DNA of 64,000 bases from Salarias fasciatus (Eukaryota > Chordata > Actinopteri > Blenniiformes > Blenniidae), in NCBI RefSeq assembly GCF_902148845.1, contig NC_043763.1, positions 10,283,170-10,347,169 on the forward strand, read 5' to 3'. Shown piece by piece: positions 32,414 to 61,505 of this stretch. The notes beneath the pieces are model-generated. The model was not told the DNA's origin. It worked only from the letters and a program-made list of their open reading frames with translations, and did not search any database. Both the position numbers and the translations under genes were made by a program. Every line of letters begins with the position of its first letter. The stretch's first letter is position 1.

Positions 32414-35400
32414 GTGCATTTTATTACTGTACAAAATTTTAAGCTGAGCGTCGTCATGCACCTTTTCCCTCTGGACCATCTTCTTGTAGAGGTAATCGGG
32501 GAAGGTCCGCAGTGGGCAGAACTTTCCGGAGCCCTCGGCGCACGTGAACATGCCGTTTTCGTACACCAGACGCCCACGGCTGATTGTGACCAGGGGGACG
32601 CCGCGACAGCGCAGGCCCTCGTACAGGTTGATATCACCCCCTTGGAACTGGTTATCCACGGAAATGGTCCTACAGGTCGAGATTCAGGGGCAAAGACAAC
32701 AAAGTTTAACGAGACAAATGCTCGATCGGCCTCAGAGAGCTGCAGTCAGACGTGCCGGTCGATCAGTGGAGGGATTGAGTTTCATACTTGGATCCCTCGG
32801 GGTCCCAGACCACCACGTCAGCATCTGCTCCCGGGATGATCCTGCCTTTCCTGGGATACAGGTTGTAGATCTTGGCTGCGTTGGAGCTCGTGACGGCAAC
32901 AAAGCGGTTTTCATCCATTTTGCCTCCAACCTGTGAATTGAAACAGACACAGCCTGTTAGGAGGCGTCAATACACGACAGATGTAGAGTGTCCTCAATCA
33001 GAATTTTCTAGCAGCCGCTCAGGAACAAAGGAGCGTCACACACCACTCCCTTCTGCCAGATGACGCTCATACGGTCCTGAATGCCGGGGAGCCCATGCGG
33101 GATCTTGGTGAAGTCATCCTTGCCCATGGCCTTCTGTTTGATGGTGAACGGACGGTGATCGGACGCCACCACATTCAGCGTGTCGCTGCAGCGGGAAAGA
33201 GGGGGTCATGATTTTCTACAATGACTGGAAAAATGTGATGATATTTAATGAATCATTCTATAGACCGCTCCTCACTTTCCCAGCAGGCTCATGAGGAAGT
33301 TGGGAGTGTTGGGGTCCAGGCGGAGAGGAGGCAGAGTGACGTGGGCAGCGGCGTGGGCCCAGTCCTGATGGTAGTACTGCATGCCAGTCAGGATGGCGTG
33401 GGCTATGGTTGTCTCTCCGTGGACCACCTTACCTGGAGTCAGACAAAAGCATCATGGATGCACGTTATTAGATCAGATGTGCAAATATTGCTGTAAAACA
33501 TGACCGGGGCTAAACAGGAAGTATATTTCAGTCAATATTATCTCAGGTAACTTTAGATATACATTAGTTTTATTTGTTTATTGATTCTTCCATCTTCTGC
33601 ACAGGACGTAGGTTTAACTTCAGCCAAAAGCCCAGGGTACTCTATGAGATAAGAGTGCTAACCACTACACCGGCATGTGGCCTCACCTTGCATTTTGGAC
33701 GTAGCCACTACATCTCCTGCAGACATACTGGACACATTCACGAGATAGATTGGGCAGCGAGCCTAAAAAGATCACACACAAAAGGTATAGGGTCGTTTTA
33801 AAGCTCTTTAAATTGATGCTAGTAGTTCTAAGTTAAATAAAATAAAGAAAATAATGCATTCACGCTGTATTTTGAAATCTTTCTGTTTCCTTGTCTCACT
33901 CACCCTGTTCGCGATGGTAATCGCCCTGTGGGTTGCCTCTGCTTCCAGCTGTCGATAAAACAAAAACAAACTGTGAGAAACCATCAGTGTTTGCAGGGAT
34001 AGTAAGAATTAAACTGGCCTTTTTACCCATAGTAAAAATATTTATACTCATAGCTAAACTTATTTTATTTGAGATTATCGTGAAGCAGCAGGATTATTCT
34101 GACCTCTTCAGGCCGGCTGATTTCAATCCCTTCTGGGCCGCTGATGCCGAGGTCCAAGGCTTCTTTTGCACCCTGGGAAGAGGCAAGGCATTAATTATAT
34201 GCATTCAATAATTTGGTGCTTTCATGGTCTCCATCATTCACCTGTAAAACATTTCACGATGTTAGAGTGCAGCATAAACGAAGGCAGACTGATTCCCCAC
34301 CTCTGCCACCAGCTCCCCGTTCTCGGCGTGGACCCTCGCCACGGCGCCGATGTCCTTACAGTGCTGCAGAGCCTGGAAGAGCTCGCTGTCCCTCAGCATG
34401 AACGTGTCCTTATAAGCCATGAACATCTGAAAGGAATTCACTCCTTGCTCCCTCACCAGCTTCTCCATCTCAGCTCGGACCTGCCGGAGAAGAACGCCCG
34501 AGCTTCACATCCCGACTCGGGAAAGAAAAAATCTGAAACTGTTGTGGTTTGATCCATGTACAGAGCAACAGTACCTTGGGTCCCCACCAGGTGACCCCTA
34601 CATGCAGGGCGTAGTCGCAGCACGCTTTGGAGTCCGCAGAGCCACGGCACTTCTCGTAGGCCTCCAGTAAAGACTCATTCTTCTCTGGCAGAACGTGAGA
34701 GATCACCATCGTCGTACCGCCGGCTAACGCAGCCTGAAAACAGCCAAACGTGAGCTCCTAAGTTACCTAAATGTGGGATATAACTGTTTCATTTATTATT
34801 AAAAAATAAACAATGCAGAGTATTGATTGATCACAATTTATTTTTCAAGAAGATTTTTGTGGCTGAATGACATGAGGAGACCTAAAAGATACAGGATGTG
34901 AAATTTAAATAAAGCCACTTGTGTGCATTAGGAGGCAGCAATGAGTCACTGTCGCTCAGATTAGGTTAGTAGTTTGGTTTTCAGTGAGAAATTACCCAAA
35001 TTTCCTGCATTTACTGCATTTATCATTGAATCTGCAATTTACTTGGATAATTTCTGATAAGCCTGGACAGGTCAGGGGTTGATTTAATAGATCACTAATT
35101 TCACTGCAAGACACAACACAAACAGCACATCACTCTTACCACTTTCAACTTATTTTTTAACATATAAAACATTTAGATAAACTTAAATGACCATTAAATG
35201 TGGATATTAACTGACAATAAAGAAGAAATTAATAACATGTGAAGCCATAAAGAGCTGCAGAAAGAACTGCTTCGTTTACCTTTAATGTTTACCTTAATGA
35301 TTTTCCTTTGACGACTGTTAAGGGAAATCTAAATGCTTCAGTAGCAGAAACGCGGGACGTACTGCTCCCCACGGTGCAATCATAAGGTATTAAAATCTAT

Positions 35401-37510
35401 TTGCACATCTTTTTTTTTCACAGCATCTGCACTTCCTTCTAAAAACAGATTGAGACATTTTTATCAATAAAATCTTAACCCCCCCCTCAACAAGTGAAGA
35501 CACTGTGTGTTTTGTGTACAAGCGCACGCTCGGCTGAGCATCTGTCAGCTGACCCTAAAAAGTGGAGTAATGTGCGTCGGAGGGAAGGAGTGTGTGTGCG
35601 AGGGGGAGTGTGTGAGTCTGAGGACCATTGTTTCTTAGCACAATGGCGTGAGTGAAAAGGCTTTGCGGCAGTCTTTGCAGCAGCCAGCGGTCTCCATGGC
35701 AACAGATACTGATCTGCATTTGCCTCCAGACTCACTCTGGAGCACGACAGCGGCGAGGGAGGGGCCGGGAGAGAGAGAGAGGGGGGGGGGGGGGGTGTGA
35801 GAGAGCGAGCAAAGCCGAGAACAGTGTCTGTCGCCAGTGTCTACCAGGCTGCTCAGTCTCAGCATCCGTCACCTCCGAGCTCCTTTCCTCTCCTCAGTGA
35901 TGAGTCATGGAGATGCCCTGTAGCAGAGCGGGGCGTCCCGAGCTTTTAACGCTCTCAGATGACTCCATTTTACCCACCAACGCACCACAAAATGCCAAAT
36001 GACACTTGTGGGGATGTGGCGTTAGTGAACATTCAGACCTCTGAAGAATAATTGAATATATGACTCATTTTCATTGAATGATTGATTTAATCTAAAACAG
36101 GTATTTTCACCATTAGAGAAAAAAAACAAGTAGTTTTTGGTTGAGTACTGGATGTCCTAGTTTGTCACCTTATAAGATTATAGGTAACAGATGTTTGGAT
36201 CATAGGCAGCAAAAGTCATAATTCATCTGGTCAGTTAGATGCTTTGAATTTGACGTTTCATTTAAACCAGGAAAATCCCTGATCTTTCATGAAGTTCCTA
36301 AAAAACAAACAAAGAGGCCTGAAAACCAGATATGAAAAATCACAAGAACCATGGTGCTCACTGTTTTTTCTTCATATGTAGCTATAAATGTTTGTGAATT
36401 TTGTGGACGGCCATCATATTTTGCTTTCTGCTCGTCTGGTTTGCATCTCGCGATAAAGATGAGCAAAGAACCACTGAAGCCACATTGGTGACATCTGACT
36501 GGTAGAACTCAATTTAAATTTGTGTGAATATGTAGCTACTGGTCCAAAATTCTGAGCTTTTCAATGCAGTCACAGAAGTGAACTTAAGTGTCATTTTGTG
36601 AATCCAGAAACTTTAATATGACATACACATATAAGCTGACCACGATGAAAGGAATTCTTCATCTTTTCAGACGTAGTTCCAGGGGGAAAAAACTCATATT
36701 CCGACCAATACAGCCTGTCTGTTGTTCACTCTCTCATAGATTCCTGTTATTAAACATGCAGTGAACACTGCCTCCTAAATCTATCAGCTAGATGAACATC
36801 TCAGTATTTATTTCATAATCATTTAATACTCTGTTTTCTTTCTTAAATTTCTCTGATTCCCTTACAGCTTTATTTTACTCTTCATGTTTATTTGAGAGAT
36901 TAGTGATAAGAATAAATGAGATCATACTGTGATTTCTTACTGCATTTTACTCTGACTGACAGCACAAGCCCAAAATAGCCCACACCTTTCATGTAAGACT
37001 ACAAAGAAGCAGCAAAACCAAATGCAAGAAGAATAAGGAACGTCTTGGGTAAAAATAGGATGAGTGAAAAGCTTCGCCAGGTTTTTATCTTGCTGGTAAA
37101 ATTGAATTTGAATTCAGCAGCAGAGCTAATATGAGGAGATAACCCTGAAAGCCGAGTTTATTGGCAATATTTAGTGTTCTTTGACTGAATGTATTCAAAA
37201 AAGCTGCTTCACGTTCATATGTTTCCTTTTCTCTCCACAGGGACGGTACCTTGGTGCCGCTGTAGAAGTCGTCCGCCGTGGTGGCGTTCATGAAGCTCTC
37301 CTCCAGGTGGACGCTGGTGTCGATGCCTCCAGGAAGCACCAGCTTCCCCGAGGCGTCGATCACTTTGGCCCCGCCGGGGATCATCATCTCCTTCCCCACC
37401 TGCTGGATGATGCCGTTCTCGATGTAGACGTCGGCCTCCTGGGTGCAGTCATCGTTCACCACTTTGCCGCCCTTTATCAGGATCCGCACGTTTGCTGAGC
37501 TGGAAGACAT
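31077..37510 (-). CDS. dpysl5: dihydropyrimidinase-like 5 (CRMP5), complete, 12 coding exons
   Basis: CRMP5 is a cytosolic neuronal protein of the amidohydrolase fold without enzyme activity; it tunes semaphorin signalling, microtubules and neurite growth. Exons 5' to 3': 37510-37250, 34733-34575, 34480-34301, 34172-34104, 33948-33904, 33762-33687, 33432-33276, 33185-33044, 32930-32788, 32669-32462, 32273-32111, 31162-31077. All joints keep frame, giving 562 residues plus TAA (human 564). Landmarks: [16 protein letters not shown] start, [89 protein letters not shown] and the C-terminus [15 protein letters not shown]. The hydantoinase metal motif His-x-His is not preserved (VHLEES), in line with loss of catalysis. 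The donor after 32462 (GTGCAT) is weak. Intron 1 (34734-37249) holds a GA-rich, GC-rich patch at 35500-35910. Confidence 0.96.
32370..32414. repeat. (ATA)n microsatellite in a 188-base dpysl5 intron
   Basis: About 14 ATA units followed by T-rich sequence on the minus strand; together they fill much of the short intron 32274-32461 between the last two long coding exons. Confidence 0.8.
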
Positions 37511-37717
37511 TGCTATTGCTCTGCAAGGGAAAGATAATTAAAAAAACCCAAATCTGTCAAAAAGGAGGTTAAAAATGGTGATCTAACTTTCTGAACCACA
37601 CAAACTGCTAGAAAAGTTACAGCCAGCAGTTTGGTTCTGATAAAAAAAAAAAAAACATCCAAGAAGCAAACAGTAGAAGACTGAAGCATCTGCAATAAAA
37701 ATGAACCTTTATCATAC

Positions 37718-37742
37718 CTCATTTTCAGACAGTGCAGTGAAC
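37718..37742 (-). other. dpysl5: candidate 25-base 5' micro-exon of dpysl5
   Basis: On the minus strand, a strong acceptor (CTTTTTCTCTCCTCTCAG) is followed after 25 bases by a donor GTATGA. The start-codon exon has its own acceptor (CCCTTGCAG) just above 37520. If joined, the micro-exon's ATG would be in frame with the main ATG and add five residues (MRAIA). This is a prediction from splice signals only. Confidence 0.35.
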
Positions 37743-37949
37743 CTGAGAGGAGAGAAAAAGCTGCTGCTCTGCGACCCGTCTGTCACGCTCTGACTGACAT
37801 CAGCCCGGACTGAGGAGGCTGTGTCAGTCACCGCCTGAGACCTGACGTCCCCGAGGACGGCCGAGCAGTGGTAAACAGAAAGGAGCTGAGTCCAATTGTG
37901 GGTCACAAAAAAGGCAGGCGACGGTCAATGAGGCTATTATTTTTAAGGA

Positions 37950-40207
37950 CTATAGGAGCATAGAGCGACTCACAATGATGCTCATCACACAATGAAACTA
38001 TAACAATTACAGAGCCTGAAAAATGTGTATGGGTTTACTTTTCACTTTCAAATCATATATTTTTTATTTTTACTTTGACCCTCCAAGCTATGCTCCAAGT
38101 TTTACTCCAGTAGTGTTTAAATACTTTTGAGTAAAGCCAGTAAACTTCTCACAACTCATATTACAAACCCTGTAATCAGCCGACACATTATTAAGAAGCT
38201 GCACTGACACACTGTACAATAAGTGTTTTCATTAAATCATTAAAAATCTACAGATTGGACAATGTAATATAGCAATGGTTTCATATACCATGCTATTAGT
38301 AAGGAATTTATACTGAATCAGTGAACGTTTTTACTCTCCTATTCTCACTTGTGTTGTATGTGATTTTGTTGCAGTTGTTTGTAAGCTTTAAAATGGAGCG
38401 TATTTTAATTTTCTGTTACATAATGAAAAAAATGTAGCTTTCCAATTCAATTTTCATTCAAACATGGCAACGTGTGAGAAAAATGGATTCAGCATCCACA
38501 TTTTGATCCTACACTAAGCTGACACACTGATACTTTACTGAATAATGGGATTTTAGGGTTTGAAATGTGCATGTGCCATGTTTACTACAGGCTTAAAGAA
38601 GTTGTTTTTTCCCTTGAAACTGGATTTATGGATTCAGGATTCAGGAACGTGTACCTGCCCAGTATAACATATAAACATTCACATGAACCAAATTTAACCC
38701 GAACAAATAGATCATTACACATTGGGGGGAAAAAAAACCTTTTATATAGTCTCATGTTTGTCATTTAAGACACAGATGTATTTCTATATATTCCTTAACA
38801 TTGCTCTCTTTATTTTCTGTCTGAAACACAAACTCTGCAACAAAAAACGGAAAACAATGTAACCATGACCATCTTCATTGAATTAGTCGATTAACTATTC
38901 ATCTGTGACAAAGCATCCCCACTATCTGCACCCTCCCAACACTGTATTAAAGTGTGTGTGTGTGTGTGTGTCCATCCCTGACGCGCTTACGTGCATGTGT
39001 GCGTGCAGGATGCGTACGTATGAGGGTGCGGCAACTTTACTGCATGGCATGGACTCCTTCACACACCCACATCTAATGGATGTGCGATAACATGATCTCC
39101 CCTTAATGTGGATCCTCGGATAGGACAAAGGCGCGTTTCTAAACCAGGTCGTCGTGTTGATTATTGTTTTACTGAAGCCAGGCTGCAGCTACAGGCGTGA
39201 TAAAGTTATCATTACACAGCAGGGCCTGCACATCTGACACCAACATTTAAGTTGTAGCTGGATGGTTGGTTTTAAACAGGTGAGTTATGGGGGAATAAAA
39301 GCCCAGACCAGACAGACCGTGTGAGCTGTGGATCACACTTTTCAAATTTCACTTTTCTTGAAACAGACCGTGCAGCAATGCTGCCTAAATGTTACAATAT
39401 CCTTTTAAAAAAAATACAATATTTCCATTAATAAATCAGGGGAAATTCCTGCTCCAGATCACCAGTGGATCGCCTTGGTTATTGCGGTGAATGGTTTTAT
39501 TTTGATGATTAGGTGTGAAACGCACTGAGATGATGACACTTCTACTTGTGCGACTTGACACAAAGAAACCGGTCTCCATCCGGCATGATCGGCTGCACCG
39601 GCTTCATTACCGACCTAGAAACCGCCTCCCTGCTCTCAGTGTGCCCTCCATAATAATAAAAAAAAAAAAAACCCGGCGTGCGTCTTTTAGCGCGCAACGC
39701 GCCGCACACATTATATCTGCCCGCAGGAAGAGGAGCGCCTTTCTTCCACTCCAGGGTGTGTGTGGATGAGGTGAGGATGGCAGAAACAGCGGGCAGGGCA
39801 GACACCCAGACGTGTAGCAGCCAGGGGGGGCATGGAAACAAAGTCTCCAGGAGAGGATCTCCCTGCAGACCGCCGCCGGTAGCCTTTTAAACATGCTCAT
39901 CCTGAGGACCACCTACCTCCTCGGGGGGCTCGATGCCGCTTTCTGCTGCTCCACTCGTCCCTCCGGTTACTTTCTGGGCGAAATGCAACACGATCCTGTG
40001 GATGGCACTTCCCAAGGAGATCCACACCAGATGGATACCTTCCTGGCCGGTCCGGGACCAGCAGAGCGCAGCATCACCGCCGTGAAGGCAGCGGAGACGC
40101 GCACGGAGCACTTCTGCTGCAGGCCTCCACAATAAAACCAAATAGCTGTATCTCTGCATCCACAGAAGACTTTTCTGCAGAGTCAGCATATTTCTATTAG
40201 AAAAAAA

Positions 40208-40239
<32 letters not shown>

Positions 40240-40700
40240 GAAGCTTTTTTTTTTCTTTGGTGTAAAAAAATGAAGAATAAAATAGTTGATTTGTCATCAT
40301 GTATAACACTGTTTTCAGTCATGAATATCACCACCTTCTCTTGCCAAGCTGTAATAAATGCAATTGGTCCAAATTCACGTCAGCAAGTAATAATAAGTAA
40401 TCAGTAATCAGTAATCAGTAAGTAATAGTGCACATTTTTAGTGATCAATTTTTGCAGTGAATTAGTGTTCCTAGAGTCAGAAGCAGCTTTTATTTTCCTG
40501 TGCTCCTCACCTGTGAAACAAACTCACGCTGACACACATTTTAACTGAACATTTGTTTGCTGCAGCTTTTTCTTTAAACAACACATTTTACTAATTTGAC
40601 TACATTCATCTTAATAAAACTTTACTTATTCTCTTTTTTCTCTTTTTTTTTTTTAATTTCCTTTGCTGTGAATTCTCTAGCATCTGAATGGAGCTGTAGA
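37950..40700. other. upstream region of dpysl5, no further coding sequence seen
   Basis: AT-rich to 39450, with a (GT)n repeat at 38953-38971. A GC-rich patch at about 39540-40130 is a possible non-coding exon or enhancer of dpysl5. An (AGA)n/poly-A tract lies at 40201-40240. Small open frames show no recognised domain. Confidence 0.35.
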
Positions 40701-40779
40701 AATAAACTTGCCTTGTCTTATATTTTGTTCGCACGTGGATCCTGTTCCGGTCGCAGCCTTCCTTCCTGTTGGTAAACTT

Positions 40780-40920
40780 GACGCAGCACGCAACATGCAG
40801 GCCGTGCGACGTCCGTGCGCTCCAATCAGCGGCGCCCTCTGAAGGCTTGGTCTCCTCAGCAGCCAATGGCAGCGTGCGGGGGGCGTGTCCGCTCTGACGG
40901 GGTTGTACCACTATCACAAC
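40780..40920 (-). promoter_or_regulatory. dpysl5: GC-rich CCAAT-box region, candidate dpysl5 promoter
   Basis: Two CCAAT motifs (near 40825 and 40863) and a GGGGGCGTGTCC GC-box-like element lie within 100 bases of a CpG-rich stretch. It is the most promoter-like segment between dpysl5 and dnmt3a. Which gene and strand it serves is inferred from the tandem minus-strand gene order. Confidence 0.3.
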
Positions 40921-41910
40921 AGGGGGAGGGGGGGCTCAAGATGACGGACTCAACAGTGAAGTCGATGTGATGCTCATTTTATGGTTTTATGGGCTTAAAG
41001 AAACGGTGTGTCGAGGAATGAATAACTTTTCCTGCTTTATGGGTCGTCTTGTGACAAGAAAAATTACGGAAAAGGAAAAAATATTCTGCAGAAGTATTTT
41101 ATCTATACAAAGAGCAGCTGCATAGGAGATGCAATGGCCCAGAATCAAACAGGACACTGCAGCATTAAAGTATCGGAGGTGGTGAAACAACCATATTTAC
41201 CCTCATAAACAGTGTCATGCAGGGGCGTTAAACATGAGGTCCGTGGCCTGAAACCAGGCCATGTGTGGCTCCAATCCAGGTCAGGAAACGACATAGCAAA
41301 CTGAAAAAATGTAAAAGAAACCACAGATTTTTGAACATACCTTGCCAGGGTGAGTTTGCAGAAACATGCATGCAAAAAAGCTGCAAAATGCAAGAGTTAG
41401 GATAGAATTAAGTTTTTTTTTTTACATTTTATGTCATAAAATATCAATAAAATTGGCTTTTTGTTGAGACTATAGTAATTTTCAGTAGTAATTGTTAAAC
41501 ATTTTTCAAAACTTCTACTTTATTATGCCACAACAGGGGAAACTGTAAAGTTCAAATTTAGATATTTAAAGAGATATTTTGCCACTGCTTTACCAGTCAG
41601 GCACACTGAAGATTAATTGTGGATATATTAAAACACTGAAAACTCAGAATTGGTAAATGATAGTCAGGGTTTTATGATTACCACATTTGTGTTTCTGCTT
41701 CTCTGTTCCATAGTGCTCTACAGTTGTGAACTGAATAAAGTATAGAAGATGGATGTTTTTTTTATTTTTGATCTTTTAAACTTTTTATGATCCAGATCAT
41801 TTCTTTCCTTTTTGTTGTTTTGTGTTTGTGAGATGTGTGATTGCACACCGTGCAGCTCCAGGTGTTTCCAGCCAAACAGAAATCAAACAGTGGAGAAAGT
41901 GGTACACTTT
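40921..41910. other. intergenic, nothing recognised
   Basis: AT-rich intergenic sequence between the candidate dpysl5 promoter and the likely end of the dnmt3a transcript. Confidence 0.35.
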
Positions 41911-43590
41911 TTTGCACAAAAACAATACATTTATTCAAGTGTTCTCCAGCACAAGTACATACGGAGCCTTTATCTTCTCTCGGACACTAAACATAAGTAT
42001 GGGGTCAAGGGTCAAAGTGGAGAATGAGTGCTACATTTGCTGTACGAACTGGTTCTTGAGGAAAAAGCATATAGGCCATCAAACAGTTATGACAGAAAGA
42101 AATTCACACAGAGTGTCAACAGTATCACCAAATATAGAAGTATTGACCTGCCTTAAACAGTGAATGAAATGTTGTTTCTGATTTTAAAAAAGAAAAAAAA
42201 AAAGGAACAAAAAAAAAAAAAATAAAGAAGCATCAATTCAAAACCGAAAAGAGACATGGAGAATATTACGGCATGGAATGTAGGGTTAAGAAGCAATGCG
42301 TATTAAGCAGACATTATGCTACAGTAAAAGTTATTACCGTTTTTTTCTCACACAATTTTCCCACAGATAAGCACCAACTACAGCAATCTCTAGTCTAAAA
42401 CAATATAGGAAACCTTTCATTATTTGTTATCCTTATTTTTTTTTTTCAAGTACAAAGTTAAAATGCCTTTGTTAATATATTTATATGAGTGAAATAATAG
42501 TCATTTTCCGTTACTACAAGGAACTTAAAACAGTCATTGTCGAGACATTTTTATTTATCTTCCAATGAAATATATTTTTCTTGATTCGATAAAATGTTTA
42601 GCACCATTGAAAACACCTACAATCCCTCTTTTTAAAGTCTTACAAAAAAGAAACGGAAGCAAAAAAACACCACCATGTAGGGCTGTGCAGTGAAGTCGAG
42701 ACCGTTCATCTTAAAGCTGTCCTAAGGCCAATAATAAGATCACAAGACATCAAATCTGGTTTCACTTGACACAAAGAAATCAGTATGAAAAAAAAAGGAA
42801 AGAACAGAAAAGAAAAAGTGGACTTGAAGTCTCCCTACATCTAAAGCTTAAAGCAAGTTTTGAATCAAATTTGTCACTTGATTATTTTTAACCTAAATTT
42901 TTTCCTCGTTTCTAATCCGATGATATATATTAGCAAAGAATTATATTTGTACATCTCACACGTAAAAAAAAAAAAAAAAAAAAAAAAAGAGAGAGAGAGA
43001 GAAAGGAAGTGGAAAACACTATGTACAAAATGTACAAACATGAGGGGGTGTTCAGTATCATCAGAGGAGCGGGGGATTAAAACATCTGGTTAAAATATCA
43101 CAAAGCGCAGGAGCTCATATCGAGCGGGATGAACATGGACAAAAAACGATGGCGATAAGGTCACTTAAGAAATTAATTACATTAAGAAATTAAATTTCAA
43201 ATTTAGAATCTTAAATACGATATAGATACGCGATAACATCTGTTTTTTTTCTTATTACCCTATTTACTCTTTGAGTGCCGACGCATTCGCCGAACACTGT
43301 GTCAGTTTTTCGTTTTGACAAAACTGCCGCCTAAATCCTCCATAATTAGCTCGACGGGTTACAATCAAGAGAATTTAGTTGGTGAATTTAAGATCCAAAT
43401 TTTGGATCCGTATACTTAAAAGATTAGCCAACATGACGACTAGCATTTATTATCAAGGGAGGAGGGGGGAGAGGCCTGACTGTCCTTCACAAGGGACAAA
43501 AAAATATCTTACAAAGCAGACGACAGAGGCGTTCACTCTGTCTTATTACATTTTACAATCTCAAGAGAAGTAGACATTCTTTGAAATTGG

Positions 43591-43652
43591 ACAGGGGGGG
43601 AGGAGGAGGAGGAGGAGGAGGAGGGGGAGGAGGGGGAGGAGGGGGAGGAGGG
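43591..43652. repeat. (GGA)n/(GGGGGA)n microsatellite
   Basis: A purine-only run of GGA and GGGGGA units of about 60 bases. On the dnmt3a transcript strand it would read as a long polypyrimidine tract. Confidence 0.85.
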
Positions 43653-44087
43653 GGAGGCATACTGCATCGCTGCTTTAAAACAGAGAACAATATGGACGAT
43701 GGAAAGGGAAAGTTACAAATGTCAAATCCACCAACTGTACACTTGAGTCAAATAACGATGGGTTTCACATATCAAAATCCATTCTTTCACTTCTATTGGC
43801 ACAGCCCTACTGTATACAAAAAAGTATTACATGAGGGTAGATCAGTTCACATCATCAAACTAAACGAAACAAAACAAAAGAAAAACAAAAATTCACAAGA
43901 ACCAATATTTCTTTTTTTAAAAAATACCAAGAAAAAAAAAATGAAAGTATACATATAAAAGTGCTTTATAATGTTGATAAAACAGCACAAAATTGCTATA
44001 AAAAGGTAGAAGAACTTTGTGAAGCCGCACCATATTGTTGAGGAGTTGCACCTGACAGTTTTTACAGTTTACAGAAGGTGGAAGTCG

Positions 44088-44121
44088 AGGAGGAGGAGGA
44101 AGAGGAGGAGGAGGAGGAGGA
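44088..44121. repeat. (GGA)n microsatellite
   Basis: A second GGA/AGG array about 450 bases from the first, in the same orientation, so the predicted 3' UTR carries two CU-rich tracts. Confidence 0.8.
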
Positions 44122-45249
44122 GAGTTTACCAGCCTGGTCGTCCTCCTTCCAGCAACCCACACTTGCTTTACGAACAGTTGTACAGTAATGTCATTTGGTC
44201 AGGATGAAACTAGAAAAAAGTAGCTCACCACAGACTTTTGATCTTAAGTTTTTTTTTTTGTTGTTTTTTTTTTTTTTGTTTGTTTGTTAATGACAAAAAA
44301 CATCATCCCCCATGTGGCTAGCTTCACTTTTCTGTTTGTGCAGATCCAGGCCCTGAGCCTGAGTGTAGCAAGGCTGGGAGAGTCAACAAGCACCAGTAGA
44401 AACTGTATATAAAAGCTGTAAAACGCAGAAAAGAAGATAAGCTCTAGTTTGCAGTCTGTCACTTTCCCTTCAAGTGAACAAATTGGAGCATTTTTCCCCC
44501 CCCCATTAGAGTAAAAATATCAGTTATTTTTCGAGCAACAGGTTAAACAGCTCCGTATTGTCGAGCGCCACATGGAACATGATGTTTCTCCTCATCTTGG
44601 AGCACCATGGTATTGTCACCATTATTACAGTAGTACCTTTTATTACCTTCAGTTGTGTATAGAAACTGTAAACAAAGAGGTATATGTGATCTGGTGTTTT
44701 GGATTCTCAGAGACAACGGCTCTCCTGACACTGAAGCAAAAAAAAAAACACACCGCCTCTGCTCTTCACATCTCTGTGAGGCTCAGTAGCTGGAAGCATG
44801 GCCGCGCCGCCGGTGGGAATCTCGCGGCGCCGCTCACACAGCAGAAACGTTTCACATATCTTTTAAAAAAAGAACAAAAAAAAAAAAAAAAAAAGAAGGA
44901 AAAAAAAAAGACCATTCCTTGCCTTTTTCCAGCCGCCTCTCTTTTTCACGATGCATGTTCAGCACTTTTCTGTCTCAGTGTCTTGAGAAGAAAGCATAGT
45001 CTCAAGTATAGCTTGCACAAACAAATCAACAATACTCGATAACACTGCTAAAAGGTAAAATGACATATCAAAAAATTAAATAGAATAAGAATTACAATCA
45101 AAATACAAGAAATAATGTGAAATCTACGTCAATGTTTCGCTCACAAATTATACCGGTGGGGTATAATTCGAGGATCAAGGCTCTTATTTCTAGTCACAAC
45201 ATACAGTCGGAGTTCCTAAACGGGTCTGAGCAACTTTCCCGCCGGCTGC

Positions 45250-61505
<16,256 letters not shown>

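Larger units (their letters stand above)
41915..45249 (-). other. dnmt3a: probable long 3' UTR of dnmt3a
   Basis: Follows the dnmt3a stop on the minus strand. A minus-strand AATAAA at 41930-41935 would end the transcript near 41915, a 3' UTR of about 3.3 kb. It contains poly-A/GA at 42965-43002, (GGA)n arrays at about 43591-43652 and 44088-44121 (CU-rich in the RNA), and A-rich runs near 44873-44908. The end point is inferred. Confidence 0.4.

Noticed and set aside
35635-35910. Alternative first exon of dpysl5 in a GC-rich patch with donor GTGAGT
   Set aside because: The open frame there ends in phase 1 at the donor, while the next dpysl5 exon needs phase 0. The patch is rich in simple GA/C repeats, so a coding alternative start is unlikely. 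A non-coding exon remains possible.
40981-41400. Minus-strand open frames between dpysl5 and dnmt3a
   Set aside because: No motif, no supportable start or splice pattern, and AT-rich composition typical of intergenic DNA.
43581-43958. Open frame with a poly-Gly run
   Set aside because: The Gly run is just the (GGA)n microsatellite read as codons; the rest has no recognised content.
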